Shown piece after piece: positions 9,992-20,210 of a stretch of DNA of 64,000 nucleotides. This stretch comes from Campanula takesimana. Taxonomy: Eukaryota > Streptophyta > Magnoliopsida > Asterales > Campanulaceae. The stretch covers positions 83,480-147,479 of the forward strand of contig JAOWBW010000268.1 of assembly GCA_026119855.1 (NCBI GenBank), in the 5' to 3' direction. The position numbers and the translations under genes are program-made. How positions within the stretch are numbered: the stretch's first letter is position 1; each line of letters starts with the position of its first letter. Under the pieces are notes generated by a model. The model saw only the letters and a program-made list of their open reading frames with translations, did no database searches and had not been told where the DNA came from.

Positions 9992-12199
9992 CTAATCAGA
10001 ATCTTCCTCCGTGGTGTCTCCATGCCGCGCTAAAGCTCGAGAGCTACCGGCACCCGAACTCCGTCCCCGGACCGCTCGACCACCAGTGTGAGAAGAGCCC
10101 GCACCATTCGGAGACCGTTCCCGACGCTGGGGTGACGCAACGTCATCCCTCTAACAAGTACATGAATGGTACGCCTCCCTCAGTAAGCGCATCAACACGT
10201 TCTCCCGCCGAGCTGAACGGATATATGCCTCCCGAGTCACCAGAAAGGGAAGCCAAGACAAATGATTACAATGCAGAAAGAAATAAGTGTGTGCGAACAT
10301 GACTAATGTAAAGCACAAAGCCGTACCCCAGCGTCGGGCGGAGGAATGAATGTCTCCTCAACAAGATCTGCATCAGTCGGCTCCAAGCTCAGCTCCACCT
10401 CCCGGCCGCCCCTCATCACTCTCACGCTACTCGAGTGAAGGGGAATGTCAACCAAAGGCCGACTCCGACAAACATACCGGGCCGAGCTCGATCCCTCTCC
10501 CGATAGCATCCTAGCCCGAACCTGAGGGCTGACCAGCCGTGTCCGCACGTAGCCGGCATAGTCATCACTCCCTCTGTAATGCTCTGCCGGAGTGGGAGCC
10601 AAGAAAGTCGCCAACCTCGCGTGACGGAGCATATCCCGAGGAGGGTCATAAGGAGCCCACGGTAACGCACCAGCCCTGTGCTGACGAACCACCCTCTCTC
10701 TGAGATACATGGCCTCCCCGGTGAGACCCACAAGCAGAACCCTAGAAGCGGTCAACTCCACTACATAGGGACCCACCGAAGCCTCATTGGACGGACTCCA
10801 GGGTAAAATCTAACCCCGACAGGTTCAGACATCGCGAACACCCTCCTCAGATCAGCAACATCCACCGTCTTCCTATCCCGGTTTTTGCGGTGAGGAGCCC
10901 TATTGCCCTTGCACCAGTACGACATGATGGGAACAACCTTGTTGGCACTCATCACCAACTGAAAAGGGGCGACACCAAATATCTCGTACACCCAAGCCTG
11001 TGCATACAATGAAAGAGACATTTTAGACCAAAGGATAGATCAGAAATCTCAACAATGTAGGGTAGTCAAGAGCATACCTTAAAGGCGAACTGAAACCCGT
11101 CAAAGGCCGATGAGCTAGCCCTCGAGTAATGGTCCAAAGCCCGGTAAATCTCAGCCAAACCAGCTCCGCCCTAAGAAATCCCACCGACTAGGTCCAAGTC
11201 CATAAAAGCCCCTAGCAGTGAGTACCGGCAGATAGTAGCCCCACTGGGAAACAAGATCTCTGAAAAGCTGTACCATAAGAACAGCCAGACCAAACAATCC
11301 AAATCATACTCCCCCTACCAAAGGCTTCAATAGCCAACTCCACCAAGCGGTTCACCTTCCCGGCCTCCACTCCATAACCCTTGACACCTCCTCCCAGATC
11401 AGTGTCAACTCCCAGCAGAGCCTGTCTATAGTCCCGCCGCTCCGCCAAGCTCTTATCAAAAGGCAGAGGGGTAGCAGTAAAACTCAACCCTGTAATAGCC
11501 GCGAAATCCGTCGGCGTGATGGTAATCTCTCCCCAATTAAAGTGGAAGGTATGGGTGGTGTCCCACCAGAACTCCCTGCACACCTCTATCACCGCTGCCA
11601 CCTTCAGAGTGCCCCCAACCATGCGGACACTATCAAAGAATGGGCCAAACCCCATAGCCTCGATCCGAGCACGCAAACCGCCCGGTCCCTCCGGCAGGGA
11701 CGCCCACAGTTTGCCCACAGTCACTGTGGAGCCACGAGCCTTGATCCTCTGCAGGTAAACACAGCACATGTATGTTACCATTCTAGCAATTTACAAGTCT
11801 AGCAATTTAAATTCTAGCATTCCATTATTCTGGCATTTCGTACTATGTATAAAACATACAAATGTGCGAGAAAGAGAGGAGTGAAAATTCGAAATTTACC
11901 TCTCGCGTCTCCAGAAGCCCCATCGACCAATGACGCTCAGAGTCGATGTAAAAATCGTAATCTTGGTCGAACGTAGACCGCAGCAGATTATCGCGATAAT
12001 TCCGAGTCGCGGCTCGTGGTCTTAAACCGCCCCGTGGAATCAAGGGCGCCGCTTCAAAACCCGCTCCCGGGTCAACCCCTACATTTCCCTCGCCCTGAGC
12101 ATCACCGTGCCCCTCTCCTTGTTTCTCTTATTGTGGAAGCATATACCCACCTTGGCCCGGAAAATCCCTGAATAACGCCTCATTGATCCAATCTGCCAT
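9992..12199 (-). pseudogene. Antisense spliced PMD gene of element A, decayed
   Basis: Plant mobile domain (aminotransferase-like) protein, as in MAIN/MAIL1 and transposon-linked relatives. Inferred exons on the minus strand: exon 1 12199-11900 (ATG at 12199; GT donor after GAG), exon 2 11748-11078 (CAG acceptor), exon 3 10997-about 10303, and exon 4 about 10230-9992, ending in TAG. The first two introns have GT..AG ends and phase 0. Exon 2 carries the core 'EFWWDTTHTFHFNWGEITITP'. Lesions: TAA at codon 24, a frameshift near 11240, TAG in place of a conserved Trp near 11170, a frameshift near 10770 and a TAG in exon 4. Both introns are placed exactly as in the PMD gene at 30655-32278. Confidence 0.75.
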
Positions 12200-12383
12200 A
12201 GATTTAAGAAATATGTGAAATGAAGTCTTCAAAATTATCAAAATCTGAGCTTTCTCTCTCTAAAAACTCAATTTTCCCTCTCTAACTCGTCAACAATGGA
12301 GGAAGGAAGAAGAAGAAAGAAGAAAGAAGGAGAAGAGGGAGGGTTTCTGGTGATGTGACCAAGGAGGCAGCCCGACAGCGACC

Positions 12384-12518
12384 TTGGCCACGCAGCCACT
12401 TATGCGCTAGCAATCCCAGCCGTCGGATCAGTGATCCGCGTGAAGGAGATCTGACCACTCAGCAGTCTTGGCCACGCGGCCACTATTGCAATTCAATGTG
12501 TTTGGCCACGCGGCCAAC
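12384..12518. promoter_or_regulatory. GC-rich words upstream of the antisense PMD gene
   Basis: TTGGCCACGCAGCCA at 12384, TTGGCCACGCGGCCA at 12469 and TTGGCCACGCGGCCAA at 12503, i.e. 185-320 bp upstream of the PMD start codon. This is the word found in the LTR promoters. The 34-bp step equals the first step in the LTRs. The rest of 12200-12666 shows nothing else. Confidence 0.6.
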
Positions 12519-12666
12519 CTTGTCCCTTCAGATAAAATTCCATTTTTGCCCCTGATCTTTTCCCCTTAATTCATTTAAATGTCCTTAGCACAATTTTGAC
12601 TGATATTCGTTACCTTTGGGTACGGAAAGCCCCTTAAGATTTCCATCCTTTACCGAATATTTGCTT

Positions 12667-13240
12667 AGGATTCGTATGGTTCTAGAGACTTCGGCGCCTC
12701 TATGACATACGCATCCTAGATCGATCGGGATTGGCAGAAGCCTCGGCGTTTTTGTTTGCGAGAGATCCAGCATCTATTATTAGGATTCGTATGGTTGTAG
12801 AGACTTCGGCGCCTCTATGACATACGTATCCTTGATCGATCGTGGTTGGCAGAAGCCTCGACGTTTCTGTTTGCGAGAAATCCGGCATCTATTATTAGGA
12901 TTTGCATGATCGTAGAGACTTCGGCGCCTCTATGACATAAGTATCCTTGATCGATCGTGGTTGGCAGAAGCCTCGGCGTTTCTGTTTGCGAGAGATCCGG
13001 CATCTATTATTAGGATTTGCATGATCCTAGAGACTTCGGCGCCTCTATGACATACGTATCCTTGATCGATCGTGGTTGGCAGAAGCCTCAGAGTTTCTGT
13101 TTGCGAGAGATCCGGAATCTATTATTAGGATTTGCATGATCGTAGAGACTTCGGCGCCTCTATGACATAAGCATCCTAGATCGATCGCGATTGCCAGAAG
13201 CCTCGGCGTTTCTGTTCGCGAGAGATCCAACATATATTAC
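12667..13240 (+). repeat. 115-bp tandem array, five units
   Basis: Units begin at 12667, 12782, 12897, 13012 and 13127 (AGGATT...). Each contains TAGAG/CTCTA and CAGAA/TTCTG inverted repeats and GATCGATC. The same unit is arrayed in D (54599-55323) at the same place before the 3' LTR. Minus-strand open frames of 62 codons spaced 115 bp apart are products of the repeat. Confidence 0.9.
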
Positions 13241-13748
13241 TTTAGCGCAATCGGCAGGAACCCTGGCGATCCTGATTGCGTTTACCACTCCATCTTGGGA
13301 TTATTTGGACAACGTAGTCTTCATTTTTCCCAAATAACTTCATTACTTACGAATGTTCGTTCTTCATACAAGATAGTATCCGTAGGTTTATTATCCGCAG
13401 TAGAAGTTTGATGTCTCGTCTTTCCCCAATAACTCTGAACTACGACTGGCTTGATTCCTCGGAGGATACGTAGGAAACCTGAAAAGGTTCAGCCACCCGA
13501 CCGACACGGTCATCTACCATCCCCAGCAGGTGCATTTTCCCCAGCAGAAGACGTTGCTCCCCATCAGAGGACAGTCATTCCCAATTTCCCATCAGATTTG
13601 AACTACGTTTGGCTTGATTCCCCCGCGGATACGTAGGTCGCCTGTCAAGGTTCAGCCGTTCCCTTACCTTTTATCTGTTTTGAAACTCATGTTTCAGACG
13701 GATCCTTCTTTTATCGTCGACCCCACATTGCCTTGCAAGAAGCGTCGC
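13241..13748 (+). other. Pre-LTR region with stem-loops, no gene
   Basis: Begins with a long hairpin: CGCAAT with ATTGCG, and CAGGA with TCCTG (about 13243-13279). The counterpart in D at about 55330-55365 has CAGAAAC with GTTTCTG. Two further CTACG/CGTAG modules follow (13440-13473 and 13603-13636), with the wording 'GGCTTGATTCC..GGATACGTAGG'. Confidence 0.6.
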
Positions 13749-13759
13749 CGAGGGGCTAC
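13749..13759 (+). other. Polypurine tract of A
   Basis: CGAGGGGCTAC immediately precedes the 3' LTR; the same purine tract precedes the 3' LTR of D at 55873. Expected to prime plus-strand DNA synthesis. Confidence 0.75.
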
Positions 13760-14948
13760 TGTTAGTACCCGACCTGAAAATGAGTTTATTAGGACTTTCC
13801 CAAAAATACAAGGACTTTATAGGAATTAGAAACCTTGCAAAGACTTGTCCCGGATTCCCGAAATATCTCATTTATGACAAAATCTATCAAAATAGGTAGT
13901 AAATGGTTTCCTTAAAACCATGCAGAAACCCTAGCTTAAGAATCAAGTCAGCCTGCAGAATTGGCCACGCGGCCAACCTTGCTGCGCGTCGACCTTGGCC
14001 ACGCGGCCACTCTTGTCGCCGTCTTCAGTCATGGCTAGGCGGCCACCTTTGCGCCGGATGATCTGGACCGTCAGATCTTCCCCTCAGTTTACTATATAAA
14101 CCAATCCCATACTATTGGTTTAGGGTCCGATTTTGAGAGCTCTAAGTCCGAATATTGGAGTTCTTAAATACAATTTTGTCCCTAATTAAGCATTCAAACA
14201 CCCAAGAAGATCCAAGGTTTATTTCTTGCCAACATAGGTAAGTTTTCTAACTTTTTCTTCATATTCTTGCATCATTTTTAATGTAGATCTTTGATATTCA
14301 TATTCTTAATATGTTTATTCATGTGTTCTTCATAATATTCATGTTCTTACATGTTTATTCATAGTTTCTTCATATGCTTTGCATGTTCATTCATATGTTC
14401 ATAATATGTTCTTCGCATGTTCTTCGTGTTCTTAGATTAAAACCTTATTTATGCTATATTTAGGGTTGTGATCTTCATAATTACATGTTATTTCATAGCC
14501 GATGATGATCTAGGGTTCATCAACCCGAGGATGATCTAGGAACTACTTCTAAACCCTAATCTTTAGGTAATTCCCCCTCATTATGCATGATCCCGATTCT
14601 TCTGCCTATTCTAATTCTCTGCGAACTACGCTGACCTGAGCTTCTCACATTGAGAGGAATGTAGGCAATCTTCGGATCCGGTCTAAATCACTAACACACT
14701 ACTAACACATTCATCATGATAGAAAGACCGATCAATTCGGGCAATAGGAGTGATAACGTTCAATATTCTTCTCTTGTTGTAATTTGACCCCCGAACCCAC
14801 TAAAAATGCTTTTTTCAATGTTTTGGCTTTAATTAAAACGGCGTGGCGACTCTCATATTTTTAATGTCGTTAAGAATATTCCCTTTGTAAATAAAAATAA
14901 GCACAAGATACTTCCCATGCGTCGCTTCATCGGAAAGGGGTATTCACA
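13760..14948 (+). repeat. 3' LTR of element A
   Basis: Starts TGTTAGTACCCG and ends GTATTCACA, giving TG..CA termini and a length of 1189 bp. It matches the H LTR through its 3' end. The D LTRs share the first part but differ in the last 100 bp or so. It carries the GC-word cluster, a TATA box and a CTACG/CGTAG module. Confidence 0.9.
13961..14100 (+). promoter_or_regulatory. LTR promoter: GC words plus TATA box
   Basis: Words at 13961, 13995 and 14031 (steps 34 and 36) are followed by TATATAAA at 14093-14100. The same order and steps occur in the D 3' LTR (56074, 56108, 56144; TATA 56206-56213) and the H LTR (57610, 57644, 57680; TATA 57742-57749). Confidence 0.7.
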
Positions 14949-14993
14949 CTTATATAACGTTTAACAAACGTTCCTAGGGCACCAACACCAACA
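14949..14993 (-). repeat. Stub of the Copia 3' LTR
   Basis: 45 bp ending ..CACCAACACCAACA, matching the end of the right LTR at 21717-21761. The rest was displaced by the insertion of A. The adjacent 14994-15006, read in reverse, gives a purine-rich tract (AAGTGGGAGAT). Confidence 0.85.
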
Positions 14994-15426
14994 ATCTCCC
15001 ACTTGCCCTAGGCCCAATCTCTAGGTATCCAATACCCATAGACCTAACATGACCATCATGTTTAGCTTGTGGAAGTTTATTTGTTAGAATGTCTGTAACG
15101 TTATCATTACTTGGTACTTTGCATATATTTACGTCTCCCTTATCAACGATTTCTCGAACGATAAGAAAACGCCTAAGTATATGTTTAGATTTAGGATGTG
15201 CTCTTGGTTCCTTTGCTTGATCAATATCACCACTATTATTACTAATAAGGTCTATTAGATTAGCAATGCTAGGAACCATCTTAAGTTCAAAAATGAACTT
15301 CTTAATCCAAACCACTTCCTTTGCAGCATCCAATGCGGCAATATACTTAGATTTTGTTATAGAATTAGTGACTGTACTCTGCTTGGAACCATTCCATCTT
15401 ACAGTTCTACTATTTGACATATGCAC
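14974..15426 (-). pseudogene. Copia RNase H C-terminal part
   Basis: Contains 'SKQSTVTNSITKSKYIAALDAAKEVVWI', 'DNVTDILTNKLPQAKHDGH' and 'RSMGIGYLE', all typical of the end of Copia pol. It would degrade RNA in the hybrid during reverse transcription. Conserved acidic positions are altered (ITKSKYIA in place of the usual TEAEY), and it is separated from the RT by shifted frames. Confidence 0.85.
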
Positions 15427-15692
15427 AAAAACTGATTACGATCTATTATCATCTTTGTTGGTTTGGAAGCATGCATCCGAGATCATCTTCCATACCTTCA
15501 TAGATCATAAACGAATCTTTAGTCCTTCTAAAGTACTTTAAGACTCGCTCTCATAGCCATCCAGTGAATCTCACCGGTGTCGGATTGATATCTACTTGTC
15601 ATGCTCTAAGCATTAGATATATCCGGCTTAGTACTTATTATGATGGATCCAATTGCCGAAGCAAAATGGCATCCCATTCAGTTTTCTCATGC

Positions 15693-15985
15693 TCATCTTT
15701 TGTCTTTAGGACATTGAGTCTTGCTTAGAGAAACTCCATGTAACACTGACAAATGTCCTCTCTTAGAATTTTCCTTGCGGAATCTTCTAATGACTTTGTC
15801 AATGTATGTACTTTGGCTTAAACCAATTAGCTTCCTTGATCTATCTCTATAGATCTTTATGCCAAGAACATATGTAGCTTCATCCATATTCTTCATTGCG
15901 AAACACTTTCTTAACAAAGTCTTTATAACGTGTAGGAATGTCGTTTCCAATGAGCAATATGTCATCCACATATATTAAATAAGGA
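15693..15985 (-). pseudogene. Copia RT fragment with YVDD codons
   Basis: The frame ends in 'TYVLGIKIYRDRSRKLIGLSQSTYIDKVIRRF', diagnostic of Copia RT. The codons for YVDD read on the minus strand at 15961-15972, but in a different frame from the downstream fragment, so a frameshift lies just after motif C. Inactive. Confidence 0.85.
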
Positions 15986-17864
15986 ATAGCACTATGCTCC
16001 CACTAATCTTCTTGTATATACAAGGTTCATCTTCGTTCTTGATCAAATCAAACTTTTGACTTATCAAATCGGAGATTCCAACTCCCAAAAGCTTGCTTTA
16101 ATCCATCCAATGGATTTCTGCAACTTACATAATTTATTAAAATTTTCCTTCACTGTCAAATCCTTTAGGTTGTATCCAATACATCCTTAGGTGAGTTCCC
16201 ATTGAGGAACGCTTGTTTTGACATCATTTTATCAAATTTCATATTCCAAATATGAACGTGTGACTATGAAAATTTTAATAAGTTTCTTGCTACCCATGTA
16301 AGTTTTTCTCCAAGAAAAGTCATTCATATCCTTTGGTTTTTACACCTTAGGTTAGAATGATCAAGTTCCAAACTTGATTGTTATACATGAATTGTCTTTT
16401 AGATTTTATGACTCCAAGCCATTAATCTAAAAGTGGAGTTGATATTGCATCTTTGATAGGTGGTAAATATTTCATTCTAAATGAACTTTACCTCAATACT
16501 TTCTATTTCGAAATATCCAATATTTCTACTAATAGATTGTATCCTATCATGTATTGCAAGTATTTGTATATCTTGAACGGACTTTTCACGACTCCTTGTG
16601 AAAACTTGTTCAACTTCCATCTTAGGTTAAAATATATTTTCTAGGTCTCGAACCATTCGAGATACATTTTACTCCCACTGATTCTTTTAGAGATAAACCA
16701 TTTATCTAGAAAAGTATCATCATAATTAACAAACCATTTGTTTCTCATGAGTAAAATTTTATCCTCAAGTTTCTTTAGGATATCCCATCAAAATATATTT
16801 ATTAGATTTAAATGTGAGTGTGTCCCAGACAACTCCTTTTCAAAAGGGTCTCACCATCTTAAATCTTTATGAAAGACAAACCGAGTTTTCTTTCACCATT
16901 TAACCTCTCTTGATGGAATTCAGATTAGTATAATCACAGCGGTTTTAAATACATAACCCCAAAATGAATAATGGAAGATCACTTTGACTTTGTCATCCAA
17001 CGAACCGTATACAATAAGGTTCTTATACTTCCACGCAGACATATCATTTAGAATGATATTCTTAGTGAAGTTAATTTGTGAAACCATTTCACAACTTTAA
17101 TGATGACTGTCAAATTCTTGGTTTAATTTTTCATCATCATGATCCAATCATAATTTTTGAATAGTTTTACCAAGTATAACCAAAATTCTCTTTTAGCATT
17201 TCTTCTTAATGCACCATACACATCGAAATGTATTAGGTCAATTAAGACATTAGCCTTTTTACCAATCATAGTAAAAGATGTCTTGATCCAAGTAAATAAG
17301 ATTTACATAAATCATGTGATTCCAAATCATATGACTTAAAACTCCTTGCCATGGAATTTTAGATATGCATTTCTCATTTATTTGATCAAAACCACAATGC
17401 ATAAAGAATTTTAATTATTTATGTTATAGCCTTTATTACTTTGTTCTTCTAGATTTAGGATATAAGATTTATTTATATGATAACACAATGAAGTATATCA
17501 TAATAAATAAAGCACTTTTCTTATTCCAAATAAGAAATTAATATCCTTCATTATCTTATAACAAAATAATGTTTTCTACTTCATCAGTAAAGTCACTTTA
17601 CAAGTGTTCTACGAACAATGTTGCAACCATTGCATCATTACTGTTTGTAGATAAAACTTTACTATAAGTAGTCTTTCATCTTACTAATTATTCTGGTATC
17701 CAATACCCAATAATTAAATTTAGAAAGAATAATTTATAACATAAAATTCTCAAGTAGTAGTCCCACTACCATTCCTTTTATTGATCGTCCAGAATTATGA
17801 CTACAATTTTAGATGGTCAATCCAATTGCCACTTTACCAAATTGCATCAATTAGAGTTATAATT
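15986..17864 (-). pseudogene. Degenerate Copia pol interval
   Basis: AT-rich sequence between RT and gag, where integrase and the RT N-terminus should lie. I could not follow a frame for more than about 60 codons and recognised no integrase motif by eye. Assigned by position. Confidence 0.45.
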
Positions 17865-18524
17865 TTAACCACAATTATTTCCTTTAGGTTTGACAAACAT
17901 TGTCTTACCTCTCCTTTGGCACTTGGCCCCTTTTTCATCATGAACCATGAGCATTGGAGAACCATTCTCCAATTTCTTTATCTCCGCAGTTTTAAGCATA
18001 TCATGCAACTCGGAGAGATTCTTATTCATTCCAAGCATGTTATAGTTCATCACAAAGTGATTATAACTTTTGGACAATGAATCAAGAATGAGATCCGTGG
18101 CTTGCTCCAATCCAATTAGACAACCAAGTTTCTCAAGATGCTCTACGTAGCCTTTATCTTTAGCATGTGAGGTTCCATTCTTTGCCCTTTACTCGTTTTG
18201 CAATGAGTGAATGCAACAATGGTTTTATACCTCTCTTTCTTAGATTGCTCTTTGAAACATGTAACTCAACTCCACGCCTATCTAATAGGCTTCCACGAGT
18301 TCCAAACTTTGTTGGAGTTATGAGCACATAATCGTGAGCATAAGACAACTCACATTCCTAGAATCATACTCATGATACTTGTGATTGTCTATTCCGGCTT
18401 TGGGTTCTTTAGGAATAGGCCCATCAAGAATGTACAACCCATCTTCTTGCCTTAGAACCATTCTTAGGCTCAGGATCCAATCCATGAAGTTTGTACCATT
18501 CTTTTGAAGCTTTATCCTTAACAA
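17865..18524 (-). pseudogene. Copia gag, broken into three frames
   Basis: 18524-18318 reads 'NGTNFMDWILSLRMVLRQEDGLYILDGPIP', the start of a UBN2/Copia gag. 18110-17865 reads 'DLILDSLSKSYNHFVMNYNML' and 'LSELHDMLKTAE', the gag C-terminal part, ending in a basic stretch. The piece between is shifted. Structural protein, non-functional. Confidence 0.8.
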
Positions 18525-20192
18525 GGATTAATCGCAACGATTTTAGTTGTCATCCACAACTTATGCAAAATTTCCAAAATTTTACAAGTACCAATCTCAT
18601 TAAAGAAATAAATAATGTATTTTCCAAAAATACTCCCACTAAATTATATAACCTTCTTATACATCCAATGTATAATATAATTTAAATGGGCTAAGATCCA
18701 ACTTTAATTTAATTTTAAGTCCGCTATGGCGGATTACACAAAATCAAATTAATTAGGTAGACAACCCTGTCAATCATATCTCATATGACTCTTAGATCCT
18801 TTTATGAGATTCTTTTAAATTGGGATAAGATCCAACTTTAATTTAATTTCAAGTACGCTATGGCGCAGCGCTCGAAATCAAATTAATTAGGTAGACAATT
18901 TCTTGTCAATCATATCCAATATGATTCTTAGGAATCCAATTTTAAAGCATGTTTAATCTCATCTTTGCCTAAGGCCCAAAACTGTTTTGACGCCTTATTA
19001 AGTACAACCATTTTAAACGTATAGTTAATGTGCCTCGCTAGGGCGTGCCCACATCATCCATCTTGCTCATACATGAATAAAGTCAATGTACCTCGCTAGG
19101 GCGAACCCACATTAAAATTACCCATGCACTAACAAGTGTTTTAATCATGGCATGGCAAGAGGACTTAAAACTTTCTTGAAGGTTCATCACATATAGCATA
19201 CAACACATTTATGAGCACACAAGATAAACATGTTACGCATCAAGTTTAGCCACTAAATTAATCTCCATTAATTTAAGCATAATATTTATGTGTCATTAGT
19301 TTCTCTATAATTATGAGGATGAGACTATTTCAACTTTAGTTATTATCTCCAAATCAAGACAACAAGAAGTGCGGCCGAAACTAAGCCATCAGGCATCCAC
19401 AATTCCGCACTAATTCAAGAAACCAAGAAAATAGTCCATGTGGCCGAAACTAAGCAATAGATGGTCTTGATGAACGTAGGCCAATTGCTTCCACAATTCC
19501 ACATGGATCTCCAATCTTTGAATCAAGAACTTTGTTTCTCAATTTTAGCAATTATGAACTGTTCATAATTCTAATTTCGTTTTATCCTTGAAACTTTGAT
19601 TGCGGTCAAGTTTGGGAAACACAATCTCGTTAAACGCAGATTAGCCATCCAAACCTTGAACCAATCTTGGAATCACAAGACTAAAACAAATAGGAAAATC
19701 AAACCCCAAGATCCACACCCAAACCAACTACCCAAAACCCATTCCAGATCAGCAAGTCTGGACTGGTTTTGTTGGACCTCTCAAAAATTCCAAATTCTGA
19801 TTTCAACAAAAATCAGACAATCTGATCCTTATGTGCGGCCGCCCAAAATTCATTGTGCGGTCGCCCAAACATGTGCGGCCGCCCAAGTGATTTTGTGCGG
19901 TCGCCCAAACTGATCAGAATGTACAGAATTTTGAAGTTCGAAAATTTTACCTCAAAATTGTTTTTCCCCGTTTATTAAAACCATGATCCAATCAGAATTA
20001 ATAATCAAACAATTCAGAATCCATCATAATATTAATTGCGATTGAATCGTGCGATTAAAGTTGCAAAACAATAAACCACATAAAATCACATAACACATAA
20101 ACATCATATAATCCAATATTCATATCATGCTAGGGCACATAAACAATTTATATGCACACAACATGATCTAGGTATTGAAATAATCAACATGA
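18525..20192 (-). other. Copia leader, no gene
   Basis: About 1.7 kb between gag and the primer site. It holds a diverged duplication of about 150 bp (near 18687-18830 and 18831-18960; shared 'AAGATCCAACTTTAATTTAATTT' and 'AATTAATTAGGTAGACAA' blocks), two copies of a 'CTCGCTAGGGCG' segment near 19034 and 19091, and the GC-word cluster at 19833-19908. No coding frame. Confidence 0.55.
19833..19908. promoter_or_regulatory. Four GC words in the Copia leader, steps 22-18-22
   Basis: GTGCGGCCGCCCAA at 19833 and 19873, GTGCGGTCGCCCAA at 19855 and 19895. Each pair is separated by exactly 8 bp. The same pair occurs in the Copia LTR and in a chromovirus solo LTR. Confidence 0.7.
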
Positions 20193-20210
20193 ACGGGGCT
20201 CTGATACCAC
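20193..20210 (-). other. Copia primer-binding site
   Basis: Reverse reading GTGGTATCAGAGCCCC, the usual plant match to initiator tRNA-Met, directly after the LTR. Confidence 0.9.

Larger units (their letters stand above)
1..14948 (+). mobile_element. Ogre/Tat-type Ty3/gypsy element A, 5' end outside window
   Basis: Order on the plus strand: partial 5' LTR, damaged primer site, short hairpin array, leader, decayed gag, protease, G-patch, a deleted RT fused to a zinc-knuckle module, two antisense genes, a 115-bp tandem array, purine tract and 3' LTR. The gag/RT wording and the primer site of its relatives match the Ogre/Tat lineage. The base after the 3' LTR resumes a Copia LTR (CTTAT onward, compare 21719-21761), so A inserted into that LTR; the second target copy lies left of the window. 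Frameshifts, stops and loss of the RT active site make it non-autonomous. Confidence 0.9.

Noticed and set aside
12585..13233. Series of 62-codon minus frames, similar to each other
   Set aside because: Spaced exactly 115 bp; products of the tandem array, also at 54513-55315.
12667..13240. Possible CRISPR-like array
   Set aside because: Whole 115-bp units repeat without unique spacers, there are no cas genes, and the sequence is plant retroelement.
19833..19908. NotI-like GCGGCCGC sites as cloning linker contamination
   Set aside because: The words vary (GGTCGC, GACCGC), recur at fixed spacing in three native LTR contexts, and have no vector sequence nearby.
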